Translations under genes and position numbers: made by a program
Shown here: positions 51,870-60,288 of the stretch, piece after piece
Position numbering within the stretch: position 1 is the first letter of the stretch
How the letters are laid out: every line of letters starts with the position of its first letter
DNA from: Bacillota bacterium
Lineage (GTDB): Bacteria > Bacillota > UBA4882 > UBA8346
Length of the DNA: 64,000 nt
Direction: 5' to 3'
Assembly: GCA_023410535.1 (NCBI GenBank)
Contig: JAEYPR010000001.1
Location: 75,717 to 139,716 of the forward strand
Notes under the pieces: generated by a model
What the model was told of the DNA's origin: nothing
Seen by the model: the letters and a program-made list of their open reading frames with translations, nothing else
The model's database searches: none

Positions 51870-53639
51870 ATGTCCGTAACCTTAAATCAACTGATCCGGA
51901 ACCGGATCTATCCGCATCTGGAATATTTGTTTCAAAAAGTCCTGCGCGAAAAGGACGAGGTGATCATCGACGGCGTTAGCGCCTTTCATTCGGCGGATTA
52001 TTTCGTCCCGGGCAAGGTGGTCAACGCGTTCAGTTATCTGATCATCGACACGGCCGCCAATGACCCCCGCTTTGAACAGAAGATCGCCGGTTTCCGGGAG
52101 ATTATCGATTTTACAGCCCATTACCCGATGAAGACCTGGGGGATCTACTATTACCTCACGGCGCTCGTGCGTTTACAGCGTCACGGACTTTTGGATGAAG
52201 TTGTCCGCCCCGATAAGCTGGCAATTTTAAAACAGGTTTTGGATTGGCGGACGATCGTCCGCGAAGCCGATCTGACCTTAATCAACCTGCCGACCAATTA
52301 TTACGGTTGCGCCTTGGGGGTGGCCCGGTTGCGGATGTTGCTGGGCTGGGAAGCGGAAAGTTCGGCCCAACGGTTGTATGATAAGGTATTGGCCCATATC
52401 GACGAATACTCCGGTGAATACGGTTTTGCCGATGAAACCGACGGCGAAGGCCGTTTCGATCGTTATAGCGTCCTGTTGCCGGCCGAGATCTGTCAGCGGC
52501 TGATCGATACCGGAATGGCGGTGCCAGAACGTTTGAAACAATTGTTGCGCAAATCCTGCGACATTCATCTGATGCTGGCCAACGAATCGGGCCATGGCTT
52601 CAATTACGGTCGGACCATCGGCACCTACGGCGATACCTCAACGTTGGAAGTGCTGTCGATTGCCGCGTATTTGGGTGTCTTGACGCCGGAGGAGCAGGAA
52701 GTGGCTTATGCGTTCTGCACCCGGATTACCGCTAAATTTACCGAGTTTTGGTTGGACTCCGAGATGAAGTCGGTCAATATGTGGGAGAAAGGGCGCAAGC
52801 CCGACCCGTATATGGGAAAACACCGGATTCTCGGTGAAAATCTTAGCTTAAGCTACCAACATATCCATACTTGCGATATTTGGAACCGCGCCGGCTTCGC
52901 CGATAAGGTTCCGATGGCGGATTTCGAAGCGGCTTTGGCGAAACTGCCGTTCCATTATTTTGTACGTTTTGCGTCCGGGACTTATGACCGGGCGCTGGCC
53001 ATCGTTCGCGACGGAAAGCAGGTAATTAGTTTACCGTTGGTCAACGGGGGAGTATCCCAATACCGCTACACTCCGTATTACCCAATCCCTCACGCCGTCG
53101 GGATGTTGGCCGGATCGCCCCATGAAAGCAACCCGCAGTTGCTGCCCAGATTCACTTTTAGCGACGGTTCGCAACTGATGCCGCTGGCATACATGAAAGA
53201 TATCGAAGCTCATTCCGATGGCCCGGACTACCGGATTACCTACCGCCAAGAGCAACTTTGCCGGCTGACCTTAGGTGGTCCGGAGCCCGACGCCCGGGTA
53301 CAGGTAGTCACCGAATATGTTTTCCGCCCCGGAGTCATCATCCGCAATGATTGTTATACCCCAACCGAACCGCTGGATCTGGTGGAGCTGGTTATGGAGT
53401 TTGCCACCTTTTCAACCGAACCGGTAGTAACGGGTGAAAACAATGTCCGCTTTCAAAACGGCGCGATTGAGTCGATCACTGTTTCCGGCTTCGCGGAATG
53501 CGCGGTTGAAGCCATTAATGAAGCGGACGAGCGCTATCAGACGCCCCATGGCGTCTTACGTACCCGGGTGACTTGGCGGACCGGGGCGCAACGGTTCGAC
53601 CAACCGTTGACCATCCGTTGGGAGATTCGGCATCATTGA
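51870..53639 (+). CDS. Uncharacterised (alpha/alpha)-toroid plus beta-sandwich protein, polysaccharide-lyase-like
   Basis: A ~589-residue protein without a signal peptide that I cannot assign to a named family. Start ATG 51870 has AGAAGGTG upstream. Residues ~1-370 are helical and rich in Tyr, Trp and His, with LINLPTNYYGCALGVARLRM, NESGHGFNYGRTIGTYGDTS and NLSLSYQHIHTCDIW. This is like the catalytic toroids of heparinase-type and related lyases, where Asn/His/Tyr act. Residues ~380-589 are beta-rich, with FVRFASGTYDRALAIVRDG. It lies directly after the GH3 gene and before an AraC regulator and an alginate-lyase-like gene, which supports a role in breaking uronate-containing oligosaccharides. 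Function is inferred only. Confidence 0.6.
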   Translation: MSVTLNQLIRNRIYPHLEYLFQKVLREKDEVIIDGVSAFHSADYFVPGKVVNAFSYLIIDTAANDPRFEQKIAGFREIIDFTAHYPMKTWGIYYYLTALVRLQRHGLLDEVVRPDKLAILKQVLDWRTIVREADLTLINLPTNYYGCALGVARLRMLLGWEAESSAQRLYDKVLAHIDEYSGEYGFADETDGEGRFDRYSVLLPAEICQRLIDTGMAVPERLKQLLRKSCDIHLMLANESGHGFNYGRTIGTYGDTSTLEVLSIAAYLGVLTPEEQEVAYAFCTRITAKFTEFWLDSEMKSVNMWEKGRKPDPYMGKHRILGENLSLSYQHIHTCDIWNRAGFADKVPMADFEAALAKLPFHYFVRFASGTYDRALAIVRDGKQVISLPLVNGGVSQYRYTPYYPIPHAVGMLAGSPHESNPQLLPRFTFSDGSQLMPLAYMKDIEAHSDGPDYRITYRQEQLCRLTLGGPEPDARVQVVTEYVFRPGVIIRNDCYTPTEPLDLVELVMEFATFSTEPVVTGENNVRFQNGAIESITVSGFAECAVEAINEADERYQTPHGVLRTRVTWRTGAQRFDQPLTIRWEIRHH

Positions 53640-53732
53640 GTCGAAAATTATGCTCTTGGATTTTTCGGGGAATTCGTCGATAAATAAAAAGAAAGAATTG
53701 ATTCAAGGACCAGTCCGGCTGGAGGCGGTTTT

Positions 53733-54629
53733 ATGGCAGAAAAATTGGTGGAAGTTTTATGGGTGGCGCGCTACGACTATCATACCGGATGGCAGGAACC
53801 GCACGACCATGATTACTATCAAATGATCTATGTCATTGACGGGATCGGCCATTTTCGGGTCGGGAACCAAATCCGCGAGGCTTCCGCCGGGAAACTGTTT
53901 TTTTTGAGTCCGTTCTTGATTCACCACATGAAGAAGATTCCCGATAAAAAACTAAAAACCTATGATGTCAAATTTATTGTCAATGATCTCCAATTACAAA
54001 CCCAATTAGCCCAATTGGATGCGGAGATGCTCCTGCCGGACCTTGACATGTTGAGTTTCTTCCGGAAAATCCGCGAAGAGGGATTACAAAAACGAATTTT
54101 TTATAAAGACTTCAGTGATCTCTATCTGCAACAGCTGTTACTGGAAATACTACGGGTTCACGCCAATAAGCTTGTTGAACTTAATTTGGTGCAAAACCAA
54201 CCGGTTCCGACCACAGACGTCAATCCGTTTTGCCAGCAGGTGATCGATTATATCAAAAAGCATTATCAAGAGGAGTTAACCCTCAAATCAATCGCCGCCG
54301 CTTTAGGTTACAATCAAAGCTATGTCTGTCAAATGTTCAAAAATAACATCAAGAACACGGTGATGCATTATCTCTATCACTACCGGATTGAGAAGGCGAA
54401 AGAATTAATCGTCTATTCTGACTACGATTTGAAAGAGATTGCCATGATCACCGGGTTTAAAACCATTCATCACTTCACCCGGTTGTTTCATAAAATCCAA
54501 GGGTTGACTCCCGGTCAATGGCGGGAACGGGAGAAGGAAGGGATCCGCAAAGGCGTCTTTTTCAATGAAGCCTTCAAGAATCAAGCTAAGCTTCACACGG
54601 TAAAATCAGACAGCGAAGGGAAGGGTTAA
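53733..54629 (+). CDS. AraC-family transcriptional regulator
   Basis: A 298-residue regulator. The N-terminal cupin-like sensing domain (residues ~10-90) contains GWQEPHDHDYYQMIYVIDGI and PFLIHHMKKIP, with histidines typical of sugar-binding AraC proteins. The C-terminal ~100 residues are the two helix-turn-helix motifs: LTLKSIAAALGYNQSYVCQM and LKEIAMITGFKTIHHFTRLF, then HKIQGLTPGQWRER. It is probably a local activator of the lyase genes around it, responding to a breakdown product. It sits between the two lyase-like genes and ends at its own terminator. Confidence 0.92.
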   Translation: MAEKLVEVLWVARYDYHTGWQEPHDHDYYQMIYVIDGIGHFRVGNQIREASAGKLFFLSPFLIHHMKKIPDKKLKTYDVKFIVNDLQLQTQLAQLDAEMLLPDLDMLSFFRKIREEGLQKRIFYKDFSDLYLQQLLLEILRVHANKLVELNLVQNQPVPTTDVNPFCQQVIDYIKKHYQEELTLKSIAAALGYNQSYVCQMFKNNIKNTVMHYLYHYRIEKAKELIVYSDYDLKEIAMITGFKTIHHFTRLFHKIQGLTPGQWREREKEGIRKGVFFNEAFKNQAKLHTVKSDSEGKG

Positions 54630-54645
54630 AAACCCTTCTTTTTTT
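54620..54645 (+). terminator. Terminator after the AraC-type regulator
   Basis: GAAGGGTT (54620-54627) and AACCCTTC (54631-54638) pair across a tight AAA loop, followed by TTTTTTT. A TATAAT at 54713-54718 downstream is a plausible -10 box for the next gene. Confidence 0.85.
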
Positions 54646-54771
54646 ATGCTTTATCTCAATTTCAGACAAATGGAATAAAAGATCGGCCAAATAATTTAAG
54701 CAATGCCCAGTTTATAATGGAAAATAGCGAAGCGGGATCCTGATGAGTCAGACGGAAACGGAGTGGCGTTG

Positions 54772-55947
54772 ATGGTATTCAATCCAAGCGAACTGATTAT
54801 TGTCGAACAACGGGAGCGGATATTAAAGGAAGCGCAGCGATATCTGGCGGTCAAACCGGTTCATATCACCGATGTGATTGCCGAACAGAGTCCGGGCGGG
54901 CCGCATGATTATTACTCCAACGGCGATTATTGGTGGCCCAATCCCCATACGCCGGACCAACTTCCGTTTGTGCGCCGGGATGGGGAGAGTAATCCCGCCA
55001 ATTTTCATTGCCACCGCAAGATCATGCGCAAAATGCGAACTGGGGTTGCGACCCTCGCGGCAGCGTTTTATCTGACCGGGAACGAAATTTTTGCCAAACC
55101 GGCTTTCCGTTGGCTTCGTGAATTTTTTTTGGATGACGCGACCCGGATGAACCCGCATCTGCTATACGCCCAAGCCATCCCCGGTGTCGCCTCCGGCCGG
55201 GGAATCGGAATCATCGACACGTTGCATCTGATTGAGGTTCCCATGGCGCTTCGGGTATTACAAACATCGGAGTATTTTGACAGTGATTTCCACTCCAGGA
55301 TGCAAGGTTGGTTTGCCGACTATTTAAAGTGGATGACCACACATCCTTATGGACTTGAAGAGATGAATGCCGCCAACAATCACGCGGTGGCCTGGTTTGT
55401 CCAGGTGGCGGTATTCGCGCAATTTACCGGGCGCCAAGTTTTGGTAGAGTTTTGCCGGACAATGTACAAAACCGGACTGTTGTCGAAACAGATGGCCTTG
55501 GACGGCAGTTTCCCGCAAGAACTGGAACGGACCAAACCATACAGTTACTCGATTTTCAATTTGGACTGTTTCGCAATGCTTTGCCAGGTTTTGTCCACCG
55601 CTACGGATGATTTATGGCGGTATCGTCTGAGCGACGGGCGCGGCATCGAAAAGGGTTTCGAGTTTCTCTATCCCTATCTGGTCAATAAGACCCAATGGCA
55701 ATTTGGTAACGATGTAGAGCACTTCGAAGGATGGCCGGTACGGATTCCGGGCTTATTGTTCGCCGGTGGGGCGTTTAACCGGGCCGACTATTTGAATCTG
55801 TGGCGTAAATTGCCTGAACCGCGCGACCTCGAAGTGCGGCGGAATATCGCAGTACGCCAACCCTTGTTATGGTTTTGCCCAGACCTAAATAATAGACAAA
55901 AAACTCATAAACCCGGCCAAATACTAGGGGTTAACGGATTGTTATAA
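54772..55947 (+). CDS. Alginate-lyase-family (alpha/alpha)-barrel protein
   Basis: A ~391-residue protein of the alginate lyase superfamily. ATG 54772 is favoured over GTG 54763 because the CGGAG ribosome site overlaps the latter. Motifs shared with family lyases include YYSNGDYWWPNPHTPDQLPF near the N terminus, NAANNHAVAWFVQVAVFA with the neutralising Asn and catalytic His, and TKPYSYSIFNLDCFAMLC with a tyrosine in the expected place for the second catalytic residue. No signal peptide is present, so it probably degrades imported oligouronides. The family also covers lyases for other uronate polymers, so alginate is not certain. The promoter of the next gene lies in its last codons. Confidence 0.82.
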   Translation: MVFNPSELIIVEQRERILKEAQRYLAVKPVHITDVIAEQSPGGPHDYYSNGDYWWPNPHTPDQLPFVRRDGESNPANFHCHRKIMRKMRTGVATLAAAFYLTGNEIFAKPAFRWLREFFLDDATRMNPHLLYAQAIPGVASGRGIGIIDTLHLIEVPMALRVLQTSEYFDSDFHSRMQGWFADYLKWMTTHPYGLEEMNAANNHAVAWFVQVAVFAQFTGRQVLVEFCRTMYKTGLLSKQMALDGSFPQELERTKPYSYSIFNLDCFAMLCQVLSTATDDLWRYRLSDGRGIEKGFEFLYPYLVNKTQWQFGNDVEHFEGWPVRIPGLLFAGGAFNRADYLNLWRKLPEPRDLEVRRNIAVRQPLLWFCPDLNNRQKTHKPGQILGVNGLL

Positions 55948-55957
55948 TTGAGTTAAC
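55930..55957 (+). promoter_or_regulatory. Promoter flanked by two GTTAAC sites, upstream of the solute-binding protein
   Basis: A perfect TATAAT (55943-55948) lies between two GTTAAC palindromes (55930-55935 and 55952-55957), 22 bases apart, which would place them on nearly the same face of the helix. They may be operator half-sites. Confidence 0.45.
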
Positions 55958-56040
55958 AACTTGAGACACATTGTTTTAGTTGATTTTCCGCGAGTTTTGT
56001 GATCTAACACGTCTTAAAAAAATAATATGGAGGTTGAATG

Positions 56041-57603
56041 ATGAGAAAGGCAAAAATTGTCATCCTAATGCTGCTGTTGGTTCTGACTTGTGTCACCGTA
56101 TCAGCGAAAGACATCTATCCAATCAAAACCGATGTAACCCTCACTTACTGGGTGCCGCTGAATGTATCGCCGTCAGCTACGGTTAAAAATTTAGGCGAAA
56201 CTCCCTTGTATCAAGAGATTATGAAGCGGACCGGCATCAAAGTTCGTTTTCTTCACCCGGCGATGGGACAGGAAACTGAGAAATTTAACTTAATGTTAGC
56301 CTCCGGAGAACTGCCGGATATTATCGAATGGCAAGGTTGGCTCACCTACCCCGGTGGTCCGGAAAAAGCCATCGAGGACGGGTTTATTGTCCAATTAAAC
56401 TCCCTGATCGACAAATACTCGCCCAATTTGAAGAAAGTGCTTCGCGATAAAGAACTCAATAAAATGGTCAGAACCGACTCCGGGAAATACTTCGTTTATC
56501 CGAACGTTCGCGGCGACGAGTATCTGCTGGTTTTCACCGGACCATTCATTCGTAAAGACTGGTTGGATGAATTGGGTCTGCAAACACCGACCACCATCGA
56601 CGAATGGTATACTGTACTGAAAGCGTTCAAGGACAAGAAGAAAGTGCGCGCGCCGCTAACCTTCCGTTATGATTTATGGGATACCCACAATGCGTTTGTT
56701 GGCGCGTTTGGTGCGACCATGGGCTTCTATGTCAATAACGGCAAGATTAAATACGGCCCAATTCAACCGGAATTCAAAAACTTCCTGACTACTTTTAGAA
56801 AATGGTATGCCGAAGGGTTGGTCGATACCAACTTACCGACGATTGATCAGAAAATTCTCGATGGCAAAATGACCAGCGGTATGGCAGGCGCTTGCATCTC
56901 CAATACCGGAAACGGAATCGGTAAATATCTTGAAGCAATGCAAGCCAAAGATCCGAAGTATGATTTAGTTGCCGCGCCGTATCCGACTTTGAAAAAGGGT
57001 CAGCGGGCCATGTTCGGACAATTGGAAAATAAATATTCCCGGAACGGTAACGCCGCAATTACCACCAAATGCAAAAATCCGGAACTGGCAGCCCGTTTCC
57101 TTGACTACGGTTACGGTGATGAAGGTCATATGCTCTTTAACTTCGGTATTCCGGGCGTCAGCTATAACATGGTGAACAACTACCCGAAATATACCGATCT
57201 GCTGATGAAAAACCCCAAAGGTTTAACCATCAATCAGGCGATGGGTAGTTATATGCGGGGTCATTATAACGGGCCGTTCGTCCAGGATAAACGCTACTTG
57301 GAACAATACGCCGGACTGCCGCAACAAAAGACTGCCATCGACGTTTGGAAGAAAACCGACCAAGTCAAACATCGGTTGCCGCCGATCAGCCCTTCACCGG
57401 CTGAAAGCGGTGAAATGGCCAAGGTCATGAATGAAGTCAATATCTATCGCGACGAGATGATCCTGAAATTCATCATGGGTACCGAGCCGCTTGAGAAGTT
57501 TGACGAATATGTCGCTCAACTCAAAAAGTTAGGAATTGAAAAAGCGATCAAAATTAATGAAAATGCTTTAGCACGCTACCAAAAACGGTTGCAAGCCAAT
57601 TAA
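56041..57603 (+). CDS. Extracellular solute-binding protein for carbohydrate (family 1)
   Basis: A 520-residue ABC-type binding protein for oligosaccharides. GGAGG at 56029-56033 fits ATG 56041 slightly better than ATG 56038. The signal peptide is MRKAKIVILMLLLVLTCVTV followed by SAK; the cysteine is not in a good lipobox, so cleavage by signal peptidase I after VSA is likely. LPDIIEWQGW, NSLIDKYSPNLKKVL and FIRKDWLDELGLQTPTTIDE are typical of the LipO/YtcQ-like subgroup. No permease or ATPase genes accompany it, so it must use a transporter encoded elsewhere. Position beside uronate genes suggests oligouronate binding. Confidence 0.88.
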   Translation: MRKAKIVILMLLLVLTCVTVSAKDIYPIKTDVTLTYWVPLNVSPSATVKNLGETPLYQEIMKRTGIKVRFLHPAMGQETEKFNLMLASGELPDIIEWQGWLTYPGGPEKAIEDGFIVQLNSLIDKYSPNLKKVLRDKELNKMVRTDSGKYFVYPNVRGDEYLLVFTGPFIRKDWLDELGLQTPTTIDEWYTVLKAFKDKKKVRAPLTFRYDLWDTHNAFVGAFGATMGFYVNNGKIKYGPIQPEFKNFLTTFRKWYAEGLVDTNLPTIDQKILDGKMTSGMAGACISNTGNGIGKYLEAMQAKDPKYDLVAAPYPTLKKGQRAMFGQLENKYSRNGNAAITTKCKNPELAARFLDYGYGDEGHMLFNFGIPGVSYNMVNNYPKYTDLLMKNPKGLTINQAMGSYMRGHYNGPFVQDKRYLEQYAGLPQQKTAIDVWKKTDQVKHRLPPISPSPAESGEMAKVMNEVNIYRDEMILKFIMGTEPLEKFDEYVAQLKKLGIEKAIKINENALARYQKRLQAN

Positions 57604-57625
57604 AACTGTAAGGTCAATTGCAATA

Positions 57626-57654
57626 AAAATCCCAGGGAAACCTGGGATTTTTTC
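57626..57654 (+). terminator. Terminator after the solute-binding protein
   Basis: AAATCCCAGG and CCTGGGATTT pair across a short GAAA loop and run into TTTTT. The rest of the 332-base gap holds the palindrome at 57886-57898 and otherwise no recognised feature. Confidence 0.88.
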
Positions 57655-57885
57655 TTTTATATCTGGCATACGAAATAATGGGGACGAGGATCGCGACCAA
57701 CTTATCGTAATTACTTATTTGGACTCGTGTAAATTTTCACAAAATGTTTACCGAGTTACAATTTAGTTTCTGAATGGCGCTGAATCCAGTAATGGAAAGG
57801 GTTACACCGTAATTACACGGTTGGATTTCGTGCCGGTGGACCTCTTGCAAAGTTAAAAAAAAGGAGCTAAACTAAGTTTAAGAAC

Positions 57886-57898
57886 GTTGTCAGACAAC
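57886..57898. promoter_or_regulatory. FadR/GntR-type operator upstream of the gntR gene
   Basis: GTTGTCAGACAAC is a perfect 13-bp palindrome. Its core TTGTCAGACAA fits the TNGTNNNACNA consensus of FadR-subfamily GntR regulators exactly. It stands 38 bases before the start of such a regulator gene, which suggests autoregulation. The repeated ACAACGRACAACG after it may extend the site. Confidence 0.65.
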
Positions 57899-57935
57899 GG
57901 ACAACGAACAACGAAAAATTCCTCGGAGGTTGTTG

Positions 57936-58625
57936 ATGGACATTACACCAATTACAAAAACCATCCTCTCCGCTGAGATTGCTCAAAAGTTACAAGATCT
58001 CATTATGAGCCGGGAGTTTGAGCCAGGGGCGCAATTGCCGAATGAATTGGATTTGGCCAAAATGATGGGCGTCAGCCGTTCGACAATTCGCGAAGCCATT
58101 AAGATTCTGGCATCCAACAATATTTTAGAAGTTGTCCGGGGGAAGGGAACCTTTGTCGGTCGCCAGCCGGGGTTGGTCAACGACCCGTTAGGCGTCAATT
58201 TCCTTCATGATCAGGATTTACTCGTTTCGTTGTTCGAAGCCCGGTTATTGATCGAACCCGGCGTTGCATTTTTAGCGGCTGAAAGAGCCACCCCCAATAA
58301 TTTGCAACGAATTGAGGAATCCGTTGAACGGTTGGCGGAGTTGATCCGGAAGCACGAATCTCATGCCCAGGAAGATCAAGAATTTCACCGGGCGGTTGCC
58401 ATTGCCACTCAAAACCCGATTATTGACCGGATTGTCCCAATTATTAATGACTCGATTGCCAAAGCCTATTTTGAAATTGTCAATATCCCTGGCAATCCGC
58501 AAAAAGTGTTAAAAGCGCACCAAAACATCTATAAAAGTATCAAAAATCGTAATACGGCTCAGGCCAAAACAGCGATGCGGCTCCATTTGGACGAGACAAT
58601 GCTGGACATTCGTTCACGACGGTGA
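57936..58625 (+). CDS. GntR-family (FadR subfamily) transcriptional regulator of uronate genes
   Basis: A ~229-residue regulator. ATG 57936 is chosen because CGGAGG lies 6 bases upstream; two TTG codons precede it in frame. The N-terminal winged helix has LQDLIMSREFEPGAQLPNEL followed by DLAKMMGVSRSTIREAIKIL and RGKGTFV. The C-terminal all-helical FCD domain carries ARLLIEPGVAFLAAERAT, HRAVAIATQNPIIDRIV and MRLHLDETM, supplying the Asp/His metal site that binds carboxylated effectors. It is directly upstream of uxaB-uxaE-uxaA, so it is probably the ExuR/UxuR-like repressor responding to a uronate or its metabolite. Confidence 0.92.
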   Translation: MDITPITKTILSAEIAQKLQDLIMSREFEPGAQLPNELDLAKMMGVSRSTIREAIKILASNNILEVVRGKGTFVGRQPGLVNDPLGVNFLHDQDLLVSLFEARLLIEPGVAFLAAERATPNNLQRIEESVERLAELIRKHESHAQEDQEFHRAVAIATQNPIIDRIVPIINDSIAKAYFEIVNIPGNPQKVLKAHQNIYKSIKNRNTAQAKTAMRLHLDETMLDIRSRR

Positions 58626-58632
58626 TTAAAAG

Positions 58633-58647
58633 TTTTCGTTACGAAAA
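58633..58647. promoter_or_regulatory. Perfect palindrome between gntR and uxaB
   Basis: TTTTCGT, one T, then ACGAAAA. It differs from the FadR-type consensus in spacing and lies 33 bases before uxaB, so it may be an operator for another factor or a small hairpin. Confidence 0.4.
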
Positions 58648-58680
58648 TTTATTTTATAACTTCAAGGAGGTTCTTACATT

Positions 58681-60210
58681 ATGAGCAATCAAACATTACC
58701 AAATCTTAACCGGGATTACCTGGAGAAAAACCTGCTCGGTACCGAGTTGGCCCCATTTTCCAAAGCGATCTTCGATTATCCGGAGAAAATCATCCAATTT
58801 GGTGAAGGCAACTTCTTACGAGGTTTTGTGGACTGGATGGTCCAGCAGATGAATAAAAAGGCGCTTTTTAATGGCCGTGTGGTTGTTGTTCAACCGTTAC
58901 CAATGGGCCGCGTCGCCAATCTCAATGAGCAAGACGGTTTATATACCATGATGCTGCGCGGCACTATTGACGGTAAAGTTACCGACCAACGGGAAATCCT
59001 CGCCTCAATCAGCCGCGGCCTCGATCCCTATACCCAATGGGAAGAAGTGTTGCAATGCGCTGAAAACCCGGAGATCGAATATGTTGTCTCCAACACCACC
59101 GAAGCGGGTATTGCGTATGATCCCAATGATAAACTGACCGACGCGCCCCCGACATCCTATCCCGGCAAACTCACTGCTTATTTATACCGCCGCTTTACTC
59201 ACTTCAAAGGTGACGCCGCGAAAGGTTTGGTCGTCATGCCATGTGAATTGATTGATCGAAACGGCGATAAGCTTAAGAAAGTCGTCTTACAGTTAGCTTC
59301 CGAATGGCAGATTCCGGCCGAATTCAGCCAATGGCTGCAAAACTCCAACTATTTTCTGAATACTTTGGTGGACCGGATCGTTACCGGTTATCCGTTTAAA
59401 GAAATTGATCAAATCGAGCAGGAATTAGGCTATAAAGATCAAAATCTTAATACAGCGGAACTTTTCCACCTTTGGGTCATCGAGGGCGATGCCAAACATG
59501 GCGAAAAACTCCCGCTGGCTCAAGCCGGGTTGAATGTGAAATGGGTTAACGATATGACCCCATACCGGACCCGGAAGGTTAGAATCCTCAACGGCGCTCA
59601 TACTTCAGCGGTGGCGGTCGCCTATTTGTCCAATCTCGATCTGGTCAAAGATGCCGTTGAAGATAATCAAGTTGGGAAATTTATCCGGGACGTTGTTTTC
59701 GAAGAGATTATCCCTACGCTTGACCTGGACGCCAACGAATTGGAGCAATTCGCCAAGGATGTTTTAGAGCGTTTCAATAATCCGTTTATCGATCATAAAT
59801 GGGCAGATATTTCTCTCAATTCAACTTCAAAGTTTGAAGCGCGGGTGCTGCCTTCGTTAAAGAAATATTTTGAACGCCGTAAAGTACTCCCCAAACGCTT
59901 GACATTCTCCTTAGCTTCATTGATCGCTTTGTATCATGGCACGGAGATCCGCGGCGACAAATTGGTAGGACATCGTGACGGTCAGGAGTATTTGCTCCGC
60001 GATGATCAAGTCATTTTAGAGTTCTTCCGTGATAACTGGGCGAGCTACGAAAAGGCCGAAATCACCTTGGAAACGTTGGTTGAAAATGTTTTGAACCGTT
60101 TCTGGGCGGCTGAAATGAAAGAACTTCCGACGTTAGCCTCAGAAGTGGCTACCTACTTGCGTGAGATCTTGAATACCGGAATGAGCCTTAGCTTAGAAAA
60201 GTGTTCCTGA
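58681..60210 (+). CDS. uxaB: Tagaturonate reductase (altronate oxidoreductase)
   Basis: A 509-residue NAD-dependent polyol/long-chain mannitol dehydrogenase family enzyme that reduces D-tagaturonate to D-altronate in galacturonate breakdown. The N-terminal dinucleotide fold starts with IIQFGEGNFLRGFVDWMV, then VVVQPLPMGRVANLNEQDGL. VVSNTTEAGIAYDPND and FHLWVIEGDAKHGEKLPLAQ belong to the UxaB group, and YRTRKVRILNGAHTSAVAVA contains the catalytic lysine region. AAGGAGGTTC lies upstream of the ATG. It heads the uxaB-uxaE unit behind the GntR gene. Confidence 0.94.
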   Translation: MSNQTLPNLNRDYLEKNLLGTELAPFSKAIFDYPEKIIQFGEGNFLRGFVDWMVQQMNKKALFNGRVVVVQPLPMGRVANLNEQDGLYTMMLRGTIDGKVTDQREILASISRGLDPYTQWEEVLQCAENPEIEYVVSNTTEAGIAYDPNDKLTDAPPTSYPGKLTAYLYRRFTHFKGDAAKGLVVMPCELIDRNGDKLKKVVLQLASEWQIPAEFSQWLQNSNYFLNTLVDRIVTGYPFKEIDQIEQELGYKDQNLNTAELFHLWVIEGDAKHGEKLPLAQAGLNVKWVNDMTPYRTRKVRILNGAHTSAVAVAYLSNLDLVKDAVEDNQVGKFIRDVVFEEIIPTLDLDANELEQFAKDVLERFNNPFIDHKWADISLNSTSKFEARVLPSLKKYFERRKVLPKRLTFSLASLIALYHGTEIRGDKLVGHRDGQEYLLRDDQVILEFFRDNWASYEKAEITLETLVENVLNRFWAAEMKELPTLASEVATYLREILNTGMSLSLEKCS

Positions 60211-60288
60211 ATCTTGCTCTGAGTTTTTAACGCATTTGGGTAGAACGAGGTTGATGATATAACCCAAAGCGAAAAGGGAGGACCATTT

